64,000 nucleotides of DNA from Anabaena sp. WA102 (lineage in GTDB: Bacteria; Cyanobacteriota; Cyanobacteriia; Cyanobacteriales; Nostocaceae), in contig NZ_CP011456.1 in assembly GCF_001277295.1 (NCBI RefSeq), positions 4,034,001 to 4,098,000 on the forward strand, read 5' to 3'. This document shows, piece after piece, positions 45,242 to 53,202 of this stretch (within the stretch, counting starts at the first letter, position 1; every line of letters starts with the position of its first letter). Under the pieces are notes generated by a model that was not told where the DNA came from, did no database searches, and saw nothing but the letters and a program-made list of their open reading frames with translations. A program made the position numbers and the translations under genes.

Positions 45242-45391
45242 TAAGTAATTGGACAAAAATATTTACAGTCATTGCGAGCGAAGGGAAGCAATCACAACCC
45301 TTGCGATTGCTTCATTTCACTTCGTTCCATATGGCTAACGCCACGCAAGACTTACGCAATGACATTGTGTATTAATTCTGTCTCACTACTT
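45242..45391. mobile_element. MITE-like element, AAGTAATTGGACA family, copy 3
   Basis: 150 bp in the nrtA-nrtB gap, with family ends and interior (CATATGGCTAACGCCACGC). Confidence 0.72.
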
Positions 45392-45476
45392 AGAACGTCT
45401 CTACACGGATTTTTAAAATGCAAATTTAATTTTCACAAAACACCCATTAATCATTCATAAATTAGAGGAAAAATCC

Positions 45477-46316
45477 ATGACCATAGCCCAAAAACGTGCC
45501 ACAAGCCCTAAATTAGAGAATAAACTTTTATCAAGTTTACAGAAACAACTTCCTGAACTTATCCCCCCAGCTATTGCCCTTTTAATTTTCTTAACTATTT
45601 GGCAACTATTTTCTTGGACTCCAGGGGCAACATTACCCGGACCAATTCAAGTTATTCAAGACACTTGGATCTTGATTTTGTATCCCTTCTATGACAAAGG
45701 AGGCACTGATAAAGGACTTTTTTGGCAAATCTGGGCTAGTCTCCAACGGGTTGCTATTAGCTATACATTAGCAGCGATTGTCGGTATTGCCTTGGGTGTT
45801 TTGATTGGTGTTAATAGAACCATGTCAAAAGCTTTAGATCCCTTGTTTCAGTTATTAAGAACAGTACCTCCTTTAGCTTGGGTTCCTATTTCCCTAGCAG
45901 CATTACGCCAAAACGAACCAGCCGCATTATTCGTAATTTTCATCACCGCAATTTGGCCGATTCTCATTAACACTGCGGTGGGTGTAACTCAAATTCCTCA
46001 AGACTATAACAACGTTGCTAAAGTTCTGCAACTTTCTAAAAAAGAGTATTTCTTTAATATCTTAATTCCTTCAGCATTACCCTACATTTTTACAGGTTTA
46101 AGAATTGCTATTGGTTTGGCTTGGTTAGCGATTATTGCGGCAGAAATCGTGATGTCCGGTATTGTTGGTATCGGCTTTTTTATCTGGGATGCTTATCAAA
46201 ATAACAACGTTAGTGAAGTAATTTTGGCACTAGTTTATATCGGTGTTGTTGGTCTCATCCTAGATAAACTCATGGCTGCATTACAAAACTGGATTTTACC
46301 AAGTGAACAGAAATAG
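45477..46316 (+). CDS. nrtB: Nitrate ABC transporter permease
   Basis: 279 residues with six membrane segments of the BPD/ABC permease type. The cytoplasmic EAA loop that contacts the ATPase is KVLQLSKKEYFFNILIPSALPYIFTGLRI. N-terminus TIAQKRATSP is cytosolic. Stop codon TAG at 46314. Works with NrtC and NrtD as the membrane channel for nitrate/nitrite. Separated from nrtA by a MITE. Confidence 0.93.
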   Translation: MTIAQKRATSPKLENKLLSSLQKQLPELIPPAIALLIFLTIWQLFSWTPGATLPGPIQVIQDTWILILYPFYDKGGTDKGLFWQIWASLQRVAISYTLAAIVGIALGVLIGVNRTMSKALDPLFQLLRTVPPLAWVPISLAALRQNEPAALFVIFITAIWPILINTAVGVTQIPQDYNNVAKVLQLSKKEYFFNILIPSALPYIFTGLRIAIGLAWLAIIAAEIVMSGIVGIGFFIWDAYQNNNVSEVILALVYIGVVGLILDKLMAALQNWILPSEQK

Positions 46317-46328
46317 TTATTAGTCATT

Positions 46329-46496
46329 AGAGGTTGTTTGAAAAGTGGTATCCCGTAATTTTCATCACATTGTTACCCCCTTTCCCCTTGTAAAGGGGGG
46401 AAACAATAAAAATCTAGTTCCCTCCCCTTTATAAGGGGAGGGTTAGGGAGGGGTAAAATATTTGATACAGCAATCATAACTTTTCAAACACCCTCT
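46329..46496. mobile_element. MITE-like element, AGAGGATGTTTGAAAAGT family, copy 3
   Basis: 168 bp in the nrtB-nrtC gap, ends AGAGGTTGTTTGAAAAGT and ACTTTTCAAACACCCTCT complement. Interior matches 27834-28007. Confidence 0.72.
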
Positions 46497-46504
46497 TAGT
46501 CATT

Positions 46505-46633
46505 AAGTAGGTTAGCATTAAAAATTGTCGTTATGGCAAGGCAAGAGGCAAAAGGCAAAAGGCAAGAGTGAAGAGGGTTTGGGCGATTTTACTTTTCTTT
46601 ACAAAGATTGGTTTTATTGTGTTTACCTACTTA
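46505..46633. mobile_element. MITE-like element, AAGTAGGTGAACA family, copy 4
   Basis: 129 bp, directly after the previous element and before nrtC. Followed by a run of CAACTGACAACTGA-type short repeats (46670-46715). Confidence 0.7.
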
Positions 46634-46722
46634 GTCAGTGGTCATTAGTTAATAACAAAGAAATAACAACTGACAACTGACAACTGACAACTGACAACTA
46701 ACAACTAACAATTACCAAAATT

Positions 46723-48729
46723 ATGTCTATATTTGTTGGCGTTGAGCAAATTGATAAAGTTTTTGAATTAACTGGTGGCGGTCAATATATCGCCCTCAAA
46801 GGTATTGACCTCCAAATTAAAAAAGGCGAATTTGTTTCTCTTATCGGTCACTCTGGTTGCGGTAAATCCACGCTTTTAAATATGATTGCCGGTTTGGATT
46901 TACCAACAGAAGGTTTAGTCACTTTAGAAGGACAAAGAATTAAAAAACCAGGACCAGATAGAATGGTCGTATTTCAAAACTATTCGCTTTTACCTTGGCG
47001 AACAGTAAGAGAAAATATCGCCTTAGCGGTAGATTCAGTATTGCATGGAATGCCCGCAGCCGAACGCAAAGCGGTTATTGATAGACACATAGATATGGTT
47101 GGTTTGCGTCCCCATGCTGATAAACAACCAGGGATGTTATCAGGTGGACAAAAACAACGGGTAGCTATAGCCCGCGCCTTGGCAATTCGTCCTAAACTAT
47201 TACTATTAGATGAACCCTTCGGTGCATTAGACGCACTGACTCGCGGGAATTTGCAAGAACAATTAATGCAAATTTGTGAAGAAAACGAAGTTACCGCCGT
47301 TATGGTGACACACGACGTAGACGAAGCCGTTTTGTTATCTGACAGAATTGTCATGTTAACCAACGGACCAGAATCAAAAATTGGCGATATTTTAGAAGTT
47401 GATATTCCTCGTCCTCGCAAACGCATGGAAGTAGTAAAACATCCCAGCTACTACACCTTGCGAAGTGAAATGATTTACTTCCTTAACCAACAAAAACGCA
47501 TCAAAAAAATTCGGGCAAGAAAAACTCCAGATATTGCCCGTCATGGTTTAGAAAAAGTTAATTTAGAAATCGGTTTCTTACCCCTTACAGCTTGTGCGCC
47601 ATTAGCTATAGCCAAAGAAAAAGGCTTTTTCACCAAACATGGTTTAGATGAAGTTTCCTTAGTCAGAGAAAGCAACTGGCGCGGAGTCGTTGATGGCATC
47701 ACTGGGGGTTATTTAGATGCGGCACAAATGCCGTCAGGAATGCCAATTTGGTTATCTTTAGGAGGCAATAAAAACGAACCATTACCAGTAGTTACCTCCT
47801 TAACCATGACTCGCAACGGTAACGCCATTACCTTAGCCAAACGTTTTTATGACGAAGGTGTACATAGCTTATCCGACTTCAAAAATTATCTCCTAAAAAC
47901 CCGCGAACAAACACACAGAATGGGAGTAGTTCATCCCGCATCCATGCACAACCTATTACTACGTTATTGGTTAGCAGCAGGTGGAATTGACCCCGACAGT
48001 GATGTGGTTATGAAAAATATCCCTCCTGCTCAAATGGTAGTAGATTTAAAAGGTGGAACTATTGACGGTTATTCTGTAGGTGAACCTTGGAATTATCGGG
48101 CAGCAGTTGAAGGTTCAGGCTTTACCATTGCCACAGATTTAGAAGTTTGGTTAGGACATCCTGGTAAGGTTTTAGGAGTACGGGAAAACTGGGCAAATAA
48201 ATATCCAAACACTCATATTGCCTTAACCAAATCATTATTAGAAGCTTGTCAATATTGTGCTGATCCCCAAAATGCCCAAGAAGTTAGACAAATTTTAGCA
48301 AGTCGGGATTATGTCAGCACCGACATTGATTTTATCCAAATTGAAGATCCTGATGGCATTAATACCTGTGATTTAGATCATCCCATGCGTGAGTATGCCC
48401 ATCATCAATTTTATTCTGATTCTGCTATTAATCGTCCTAGCAGAACCGAACAAATCTGGATCATGACACAATTAGCAAGATGGGGAGAAACGCCATTTCC
48501 TCGCAACTGGGTAGAAATTGTGGAAAGAGTTTGTCGAGTTGGTGTATTTAGTACCGCAGCTAGAGAATTAGGTTTAGATATTAGCTACACTCGTCAACCA
48601 ATTCAATTATTTGATGGTAAACCTTTCAACTCTGATGATCCTTTTGCCTATCTCACCAGTTTAGAAATTAAACGCGATTTTTCCGTCGCAGAAGTTGTTC
48701 TTGATGCACCGCGTAAAATTGCAGCTTAA
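46723..48729 (+). CDS. nrtC: Nitrate ABC transporter ATP-binding protein with substrate-binding-like regulatory domain
   Basis: 668 residues. ATPase domain to about 260: Walker A GHSGCGKST (residues 42-50), signature LSGGQKQRVAIARAL, Walker B LLLLDEPFGALD, H-loop VTHD. From about 285 to 660 it carries an NrtA-like domain (EIGFLPLTACAPLAIAKEKG, GGTIDGYSVGEPWNYRA). In Synechococcus this C-terminal domain mediates ammonium inhibition of uptake. The two-domain layout is specific to NrtC/CmpC. Confidence 0.94.
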   Translation: MSIFVGVEQIDKVFELTGGGQYIALKGIDLQIKKGEFVSLIGHSGCGKSTLLNMIAGLDLPTEGLVTLEGQRIKKPGPDRMVVFQNYSLLPWRTVRENIALAVDSVLHGMPAAERKAVIDRHIDMVGLRPHADKQPGMLSGGQKQRVAIARALAIRPKLLLLDEPFGALDALTRGNLQEQLMQICEENEVTAVMVTHDVDEAVLLSDRIVMLTNGPESKIGDILEVDIPRPRKRMEVVKHPSYYTLRSEMIYFLNQQKRIKKIRARKTPDIARHGLEKVNLEIGFLPLTACAPLAIAKEKGFFTKHGLDEVSLVRESNWRGVVDGITGGYLDAAQMPSGMPIWLSLGGNKNEPLPVVTSLTMTRNGNAITLAKRFYDEGVHSLSDFKNYLLKTREQTHRMGVVHPASMHNLLLRYWLAAGGIDPDSDVVMKNIPPAQMVVDLKGGTIDGYSVGEPWNYRAAVEGSGFTIATDLEVWLGHPGKVLGVRENWANKYPNTHIALTKSLLEACQYCADPQNAQEVRQILASRDYVSTDIDFIQIEDPDGINTCDLDHPMREYAHHQFYSDSAINRPSRTEQIWIMTQLARWGETPFPRNWVEIVERVCRVGVFSTAARELGLDISYTRQPIQLFDGKPFNSDDPFAYLTSLEIKRDFSVAEVVLDAPRKIAA

Positions 48730-48732
48730 ACC

Positions 48733-48797
48733 AGATCCCCGACTTCTACTAAAGATTCATGATTTATTGACATCATCACATTAGAAGTCGGGGATCT
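48733..48797. repeat. Hairpin repeat between nrtC and nrtD, GATCCCCGACTTCT family
   Basis: Arms AGATCCCCGACTTCTA and complement, separated by a 33-base loop, unlike the short-loop copies. It lies inside the nrt operon, so it either weakens expression of nrtD or is inert. Confidence 0.6.
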
Positions 48798-48802
48798 TTC
48801 AT

Positions 48803-48914
48803 CGTTTCCTCGTTCCCATACTCTGTATGGGAATGAAGTATAGAAGGCTCTGCCTTCATTTTACTAGAGGCAGAGCCTCTTGATAGCATTCCCAGTCGGA
48901 GACTGGGAACGAGT
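48803..48914. repeat. Palindromic repeat (CGTTCCCA / TGGGAACG)
   Basis: Nested inverted repeats TTCCCATACTCTGTATGGGAA, GGCTCTGCCT/AGGCAGAGCC and CCCAGTCGGAGACTGGGAACG. A common cyanobacterial intergenic repeat type. Confidence 0.65.
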
Positions 48915-48945
48915 TATTAAAAAAATTCAAAACTAAAAATTTAAA

Positions 48946-49788
48946 ATGCAAAACCGCAACTTGAGAACTACCAACACAGCTACTAGCACAATTAGCAGTC
49001 AACCGTTTTTACAAATCCAAGATGTTTGTAAAGTTTATCCCACTAAAAATGGACCATTTACAGTTCTCGATGGTGTTAACCTCAACGTTGAACAAGGGGA
49101 ATTTCTTTGCGTTATCGGTCACTCTGGTTGCGGTAAATCAACTTTATTAAACATGGTTTCCGGTTTCAACTTTCCTACCACTGGACAAGTTTTATTAGAA
49201 GGACAACCTATTACAAAACCAGGTCCAGATAGAATGGTCGTATTTCAAAACTACGCCTTACTACCTTGGAGAACAGCATTTGAAAATATTTATTTAGCTG
49301 TAAATGCAGTTTATCCAACTAAGCCAGAAGCAGAAAAACGCGCTATTGTCAGAGATCATTTAGCAATGGTGGGTTTAGCTGATGCAATGGAAAAGAAACC
49401 TATGCAAATGTCTGGGGGGATGAGACAAAGGGTTTCTATTGCCCGGGCTTTGGCTATTCGTCCGAAAGTGTTGATTTTAGATGAACCTTTTGGGGCGTTA
49501 GATGCAATTACTAAGGAAGAATTACAAGAAGAATTGTTGAAGATTTGGGGTGATAATCGTTGTACAGTTTTGATGATTACCCATGATATTGATGAGGCTT
49601 TATTTTTGGCTGATAAGTTGGTAATGATGACCAATGGACCTCATGCAAAAATTGGGGAAGTGATGGAAATTCCTTTTTCTCGCCCTAGAGATAGAGCGAG
49701 AATTATGGAAGATCCTCAATATTATCAACTGCGAAATTATGCCTTAGATTTCTTGTTTAACCGTTTCGCTCATGATGATGTTGGTTAG
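48946..49788 (+). CDS. nrtD: Nitrate ABC transporter ATP-binding protein
   Basis: 280 residues, single ATPase domain: Walker A GHSGCGKST (58-66), Q-loop VFQNYALLPWR, signature MSGGMRQRVSIARAL, Walker B VLILDEPFGALD, H-loop ITHD. Closely similar to the N-terminal half of NrtC, with which it forms the heterodimeric motor. No narB follows; the next gene is a Uma2 protein 590 bp on. Confidence 0.93.
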   Translation: MQNRNLRTTNTATSTISSQPFLQIQDVCKVYPTKNGPFTVLDGVNLNVEQGEFLCVIGHSGCGKSTLLNMVSGFNFPTTGQVLLEGQPITKPGPDRMVVFQNYALLPWRTAFENIYLAVNAVYPTKPEAEKRAIVRDHLAMVGLADAMEKKPMQMSGGMRQRVSIARALAIRPKVLILDEPFGALDAITKEELQEELLKIWGDNRCTVLMITHDIDEALFLADKLVMMTNGPHAKIGEVMEIPFSRPRDRARIMEDPQYYQLRNYALDFLFNRFAHDDVG

Positions 49789-49882
49789 GATATTTTGGGC
49801 GAACTAATGTTCGCCTATATTCCTAATTATTATAAATATTAACTTTAATTATGAAGATATTGAATGAATATTAATTAGTGAT

Positions 49883-50011
49883 AAGTAGGTAAACAGAAAA
49901 ATTTAAAGGTATATAACGGTATGTAAAGTTGTCTCAATGCGAGATTCTGATTGAGTTTCAGCCATTTTAAAAAATGCAATACCCCTCATTTTTATTTTGT
50001 TTACCTACTTA
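49883..50011. mobile_element. MITE-like element, AAGTAGGTGAACA family ends, different interior
   Basis: 129 bp. Ends AAGTAGGTAAACAGAAAAAT and complement AAGTAGGTAAACAAAATAAA are a good inverted repeat, but the interior does not match the other copies. Confidence 0.65.
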
Positions 50012-50053
50012 AATCAGTTTCATCATAATGAATATTAATGTTTCTCATAGCTA

Positions 50054-50206
50054 AGAGGATGTTTGAAAAGTATCAGAATTAATCGAGATCCCCCAACCCC
50101 CCTTACAAAGGGGGGGCTAAATTCCTCAAAGTCCCCCTTTTCAAGGGGGATTTAGGGGGATCTGCGGGTGTCAGATCCCACACGAAAAAGTTTTCAAACA
50201 ACCTCT
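50054..50206. mobile_element. MITE-like element, AGAGGATGTTTGAAAAGT family, copy 4
   Basis: 153 bp, ends AGAGGATGTTTGAAAAGT and AGTTTTCAAACAACCTCT; interior has GATCCCCC...GGGGGATC with AAGTCCCCCTTTTCAAGGGG. Confidence 0.7.
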
Positions 50207-50380
50207 AATTCATTCTAGAATATTCTCCTTTTTTGATATATTATTCACCAAGTGTTATGATTATACTCGTGTTAGCTTGCAGTTTTCACAGATATCATCT
50301 AAAATAATATAAAATTTACCACATGAAAAATGTATCTACTGTAGTTATTATCAAAACATGAGATAGCAAAAAAATAAACT

Positions 50381-50962
50381 ATGCAAACTCAACAACGTTA
50401 CTACACTACTGAAGAATATTTAGCACAAGAAGAACTTGCAGAATTTCGCAGCGAGTACCGAAATGGAGAAATAGTAGCAATGACTGGGGGTTCTCTTAAT
50501 CATAATCAAATTGCCGGCAATGTTTATGCCTTTTTGAAATTTGCACTGCGGGGTAAAAGTTGCAAACCATATATCGGTGATTTGCGATTATGGATTCCGC
50601 GTTATCATCAATATACTTATCCAGATATTTTAGTGATTGATGGTGAACCACTTTTTCAACCGCAACGTAAAGATACTATTCTTAATCCTTGTTTAATTGT
50701 TGAGGTTCTTTCTAAATCTACACAAAATCACGACCGCACTGATAAATTTCGTTATTATCGCTCAATTCCTGATTTTCAAGAATATGTGTTAATTAGCCAA
50801 TATGAAATCAGCATAGAACATTATAAAAAAGCTGAAGATGATGCTTGGTTATTTCGTGCTTATGAATCTGATCAAGATAAAATCTTTTTAGGTTCTATAA
50901 ATTTGGAAATTCCACTGTTAGATATTTATGAAGATGTGAATTTTAAGTTGCAGGAAGATTGA
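50381..50962 (+). CDS. Uma2 family endonuclease-like protein
   Basis: 193 residues without the coiled tail of the other copies. Core elements: EEYLAQEELAEFRSEYRNGE at the start, YTYPDILVIDGEP (PD), LIVEVLSKSTQNHDRTDKFRYYRSIP (E, K). Complete, with 1 kb of repeat-rich sequence on both sides. Activity and role are unproven for this family. Confidence 0.9.
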   Translation: MQTQQRYYTTEEYLAQEELAEFRSEYRNGEIVAMTGGSLNHNQIAGNVYAFLKFALRGKSCKPYIGDLRLWIPRYHQYTYPDILVIDGEPLFQPQRKDTILNPCLIVEVLSKSTQNHDRTDKFRYYRSIPDFQEYVLISQYEISIEHYKKAEDDAWLFRAYESDQDKIFLGSINLEIPLLDIYEDVNFKLQED

Positions 50963-50963
50963 T

Positions 50964-51114
50964 AAGTAGTGAAACAGAATTAATTACACAATGTCATTGC
51001 GTAAGCGTTGCGTGGCGTTAGCCATATGGAACGAAGTGAAATGAAGCAATTCCAAGGGTTGTGATTGCTTCCCTTCGCTCGCAATGACTGTAAATATTTT
51101 TGTCCAATTACTTA
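50964..51114. mobile_element. MITE-like element, AAGTAATTGGACA family, copy 4
   Basis: 151 bp in the opposite orientation to the copies at 15094 and 45242, starting at the Uma2 stop codon and ending in AAATATTTTTGTCCAATTACTTA-type sequence. Confidence 0.72.
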
Positions 51115-51119
51115 AAAAT

Positions 51120-51370
51120 GATTTTCAAAGATTTGGATATAAAGGATTGATATTTTCATTAAGAGACTTCCAAATAAAAAAATGTCCCAAAACTGATGCA
51201 GAAATTCTCTCTCTGTGTACTCTGTGCCTCTGTGGTTCGTTTCTTAGGATAATTTATTTCTTGGAAGTCTCTAATCAAATATTTAATGGTCATTTCCTCA
51301 TACTTTCGCTTGTCTTTCTATTCTAAGTTGACGGAGTTTTTCTGATAATGATGGGGGATTAAGGCGATCG
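51120..51370 (-). pseudogene. Remnant of a DUF433-DUF5615 gene pair, interrupted by a MITE
   Basis: The flanks (51136-51162 and 51272-51355) match 52717-52845 nearly base for base: the 5' end of the DUF5615 gene and the 3' end of the DUF433 gene upstream. A MITE with TAA duplication splits the DUF5615 start. Everything else of both genes is gone. Confidence 0.8.
51163..51271. mobile_element. MITE, GAGACTTCC variant of family A, with TAA target duplication
   Basis: 109 bp. Ends GAGACTTCCAAATAAAAAAA and TTATTTCTTGGAAGTCTC; flanked by TAA (51160-51162 and 51272-51274). The uninterrupted sequence at 52738 (TTTTCATCAATCAAAT) supports the insertion point. Confidence 0.85.
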
Positions 51371-51477
51371 CTCATCTTCATTAGTTGTGATGTATACATT
51401 GTGCCTACGGAGAGCGATAGCGAAGCGCTCCGTAGGAATCGCACTCTTTACTGAAAAATCACTACAAATACTCAGTT

Positions 51478-52287
51478 TTACAATGATTGAATTTCTTGTT
51501 GTAAATCTCGAACTTGTTCAACAGATAATTCAGTGACTTCAGCAATTTGCTCTAAATTCATACCAATTCGTAATAAATTTATAGCCAATTTTCTTGTTGT
51601 TTCAGCCTTACCTTTGGCTTCACCTTCAGCTTTGCCTCTGGCTTCACCTTTAGCTTCACCTTCTTCAAGGATGTCTTGATAAATTACTGATTCGCGCATA
51701 ATCTCACTCCTGAAAATTTTCTTGATTACATTTCTATTTAACACCAACCCGGCTAAAATACTGCTGGCAGCAGCTATATCCCTTTGTTGTTGTTGATCTT
51801 TAATTTTTTCGACTGCTTGTGCTACCTGGCTCAATACCATTGTAGGATCTTCTGTCTGACTTAGCACGGCAAATGGTAATAAACCGGGCGCGGTCATAAA
51901 TTGTTCTGTTGGTTGTTCCCATAGACGGATTACTTCAAACTCATGGTAAGTTTTGTTTAATCTGAAACTATTCTCATGGACTAATTCAGAATCTGTTTTT
52001 CTCAAATAAATCACTACTTGACGCATCTGTTTGTCAGGAAAACGCCGATAACCTCTAACTCGATAATCTAACATCCTAAAGGGTATATTTTTATTACCAT
52101 CGGTCTGAAATTCAATATGTAATATTAAGTTCTCTGATTGTAATAAAATTAACGAATCGGCGCGAATTGGTTCGTTTGATAATTCTGTTGGACTCAGTTC
52201 TGTTAATTCGACTGGTGAACCTAGTAACCATGTAGCTAAGTCTGCTTGGAAGTTTTCGGCGAGATATTTACAGATGTTGTCATACAT
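51478..52287 (-). CDS. Rpn family recombination-promoting nuclease / putative transposase
   Basis: 269 residues. N-terminal PD-(D/E)xK domain: ADSLILLQSENLILHIEFQTD with the acidic residues, DYRVRGYRRFPDK. C-terminal part has a charged low-complexity segment of EAKGEARGKAEGEAKGKAE units and then a helix-turn-helix-like LEQIAEVTELSVEQVRDL. This layout is common to cyanobacterial Rpn-type proteins, which derive from transposon-like nucleases. Confidence 0.88.
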   Translation of the reverse strand: MYDNICKYLAENFQADLATWLLGSPVELTELSPTELSNEPIRADSLILLQSENLILHIEFQTDGNKNIPFRMLDYRVRGYRRFPDKQMRQVVIYLRKTDSELVHENSFRLNKTYHEFEVIRLWEQPTEQFMTAPGLLPFAVLSQTEDPTMVLSQVAQAVEKIKDQQQQRDIAAASSILAGLVLNRNVIKKIFRSEIMRESVIYQDILEEGEAKGEARGKAEGEAKGKAETTRKLAINLLRIGMNLEQIAEVTELSVEQVRDLQQEIQSL

Positions 52288-52403
52288 TGGATTTTACAAC
52301 TTTAATAGTTTATTAATTACGCGCTCTTTTGTATTATACTAGCGAGTCCTAAGCATTGCCTAAATTTTCCAAGAAATAACTTTCTCTTGAATATTTTTAA
52401 CAG

Positions 52404-52766
52404 CTATGGTAAGGGTAAATAAACTATACGATCTTGATATTCACCATCTTCTGAAGCTAAAGCAACTAAGATTAATTCTTCTATATTTTCACCAACACTT
52501 AAATTAGGATTGAGAATGAAAATTCCTGGTATGTGACGATTCACAGCCATGTGATCAGCTAAATGTACAGGCATAGAAGTACGGTTATTTGTGACTAATA
52601 CGAAATTATTCTCCTCACACCAACAGAGAATTTCAGGATCAAGTGTCCCTTTCGGTGGTATTCCTGGTTCTCCTATTACCTGAACAACAATATCAGGTTC
52701 TTTGAGTTTAATTTGTTTTGGATATAAAGGATTGATATTTTCATCAATCAAATATTTAATGGTCAT
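52404..52766 (-). CDS. DUF5615 PIN-like protein, probable toxin
   Basis: 120 residues. PIN-like elements: IKYLIDENINPLYP (first acidic residues), DPEILCWCEENNFVLVTNNRTSM, GIFILNPNLSVGENIEEL. The usual T-x-D of the third strand reads TNN, so one metal ligand may be lost. It follows a DUF433 gene by four bases; this DUF433-DUF5615 pairing is a common toxin-antitoxin-like unit in cyanobacteria. A remnant of a second copy lies at 51120-51370. Confidence 0.85.
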   Translation of the reverse strand: MTIKYLIDENINPLYPKQIKLKEPDIVVQVIGEPGIPPKGTLDPEILCWCEENNFVLVTNNRTSMPVHLADHMAVNRHIPGIFILNPNLSVGENIEELILVALASEDGEYQDRIVYLPLP

Positions 52767-52770
52767 TTCC

Positions 52771-53130
52771 TTATACTTTTGCTTGTCTTTCTATTCTCAG
52801 TTGACGGAGTTTTTCTGATACTGGTGGGGGATTAAGTCTCTGTTCTTCTCTCATTCTATGACCATGTTCTATCCAGTTCTTCATGTAATCGCTGATAGTT
52901 TCTTTGTTTTGCAAATAGTAAAGAATAGTGGCATAGACTTGTTCTAAAGAAAGTGATTGATATATTTGAGCAATCTCTTCTGGAGAACGTCCACAATCAA
53001 TGTATTCATAAAGTATTGTCTCAATTCCTATTCTGGAGTTTTTTAGTCTAATATCTCCAGGAAAAAGAAAATTGAAATACTCAGTAATATCCTTCTTAGG
53101 AATAATTTGAGGAATAGTTTGGCTGTTCAT
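52771..53130 (-). CDS. DUF433 domain protein, probable antitoxin
   Basis: 119 residues. The DUF433 core is RIGIETILYEYIDCGRSPEEIAQIY followed by LSLEQVYATILYYLQNKE, a winged helix-turn-helix likely to bind its own promoter. The C-terminal tail (LNPPPVSEKLRQLRIERQ) may neutralise the partner. Directly upstream of the DUF5615 gene. Confidence 0.88.
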   Translation of the reverse strand: MNSQTIPQIIPKKDITEYFNFLFPGDIRLKNSRIGIETILYEYIDCGRSPEEIAQIYQSLSLEQVYATILYYLQNKETISDYMKNWIEHGHRMREEQRLNPPPVSEKLRQLRIERQAKV

Positions 53131-53202
53131 AAATTTGAAACTATAATTTTCAAAGATTTGGGAATTAACAGATTAGATTAATTATAACTTAACAGATTTT
53201 AT

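Larger units (their letters stand above)
49789..50380. other. Intergenic region with two MITE-like elements
   Basis: 592 bp: elements at 49883-50011 and 50054-50206, then AT-rich sequence that probably holds the Uma2 promoter. Confidence 0.6.

Noticed and set aside
45272..45460. 62-codon ORF between nrtA and nrtB
   Set aside because: Contained mostly in a MITE; not a gene.
51084..51326. 80-codon plus-strand ORF
   Set aside because: Runs through the ends of two MITEs and the antisense of a pseudogene remnant.
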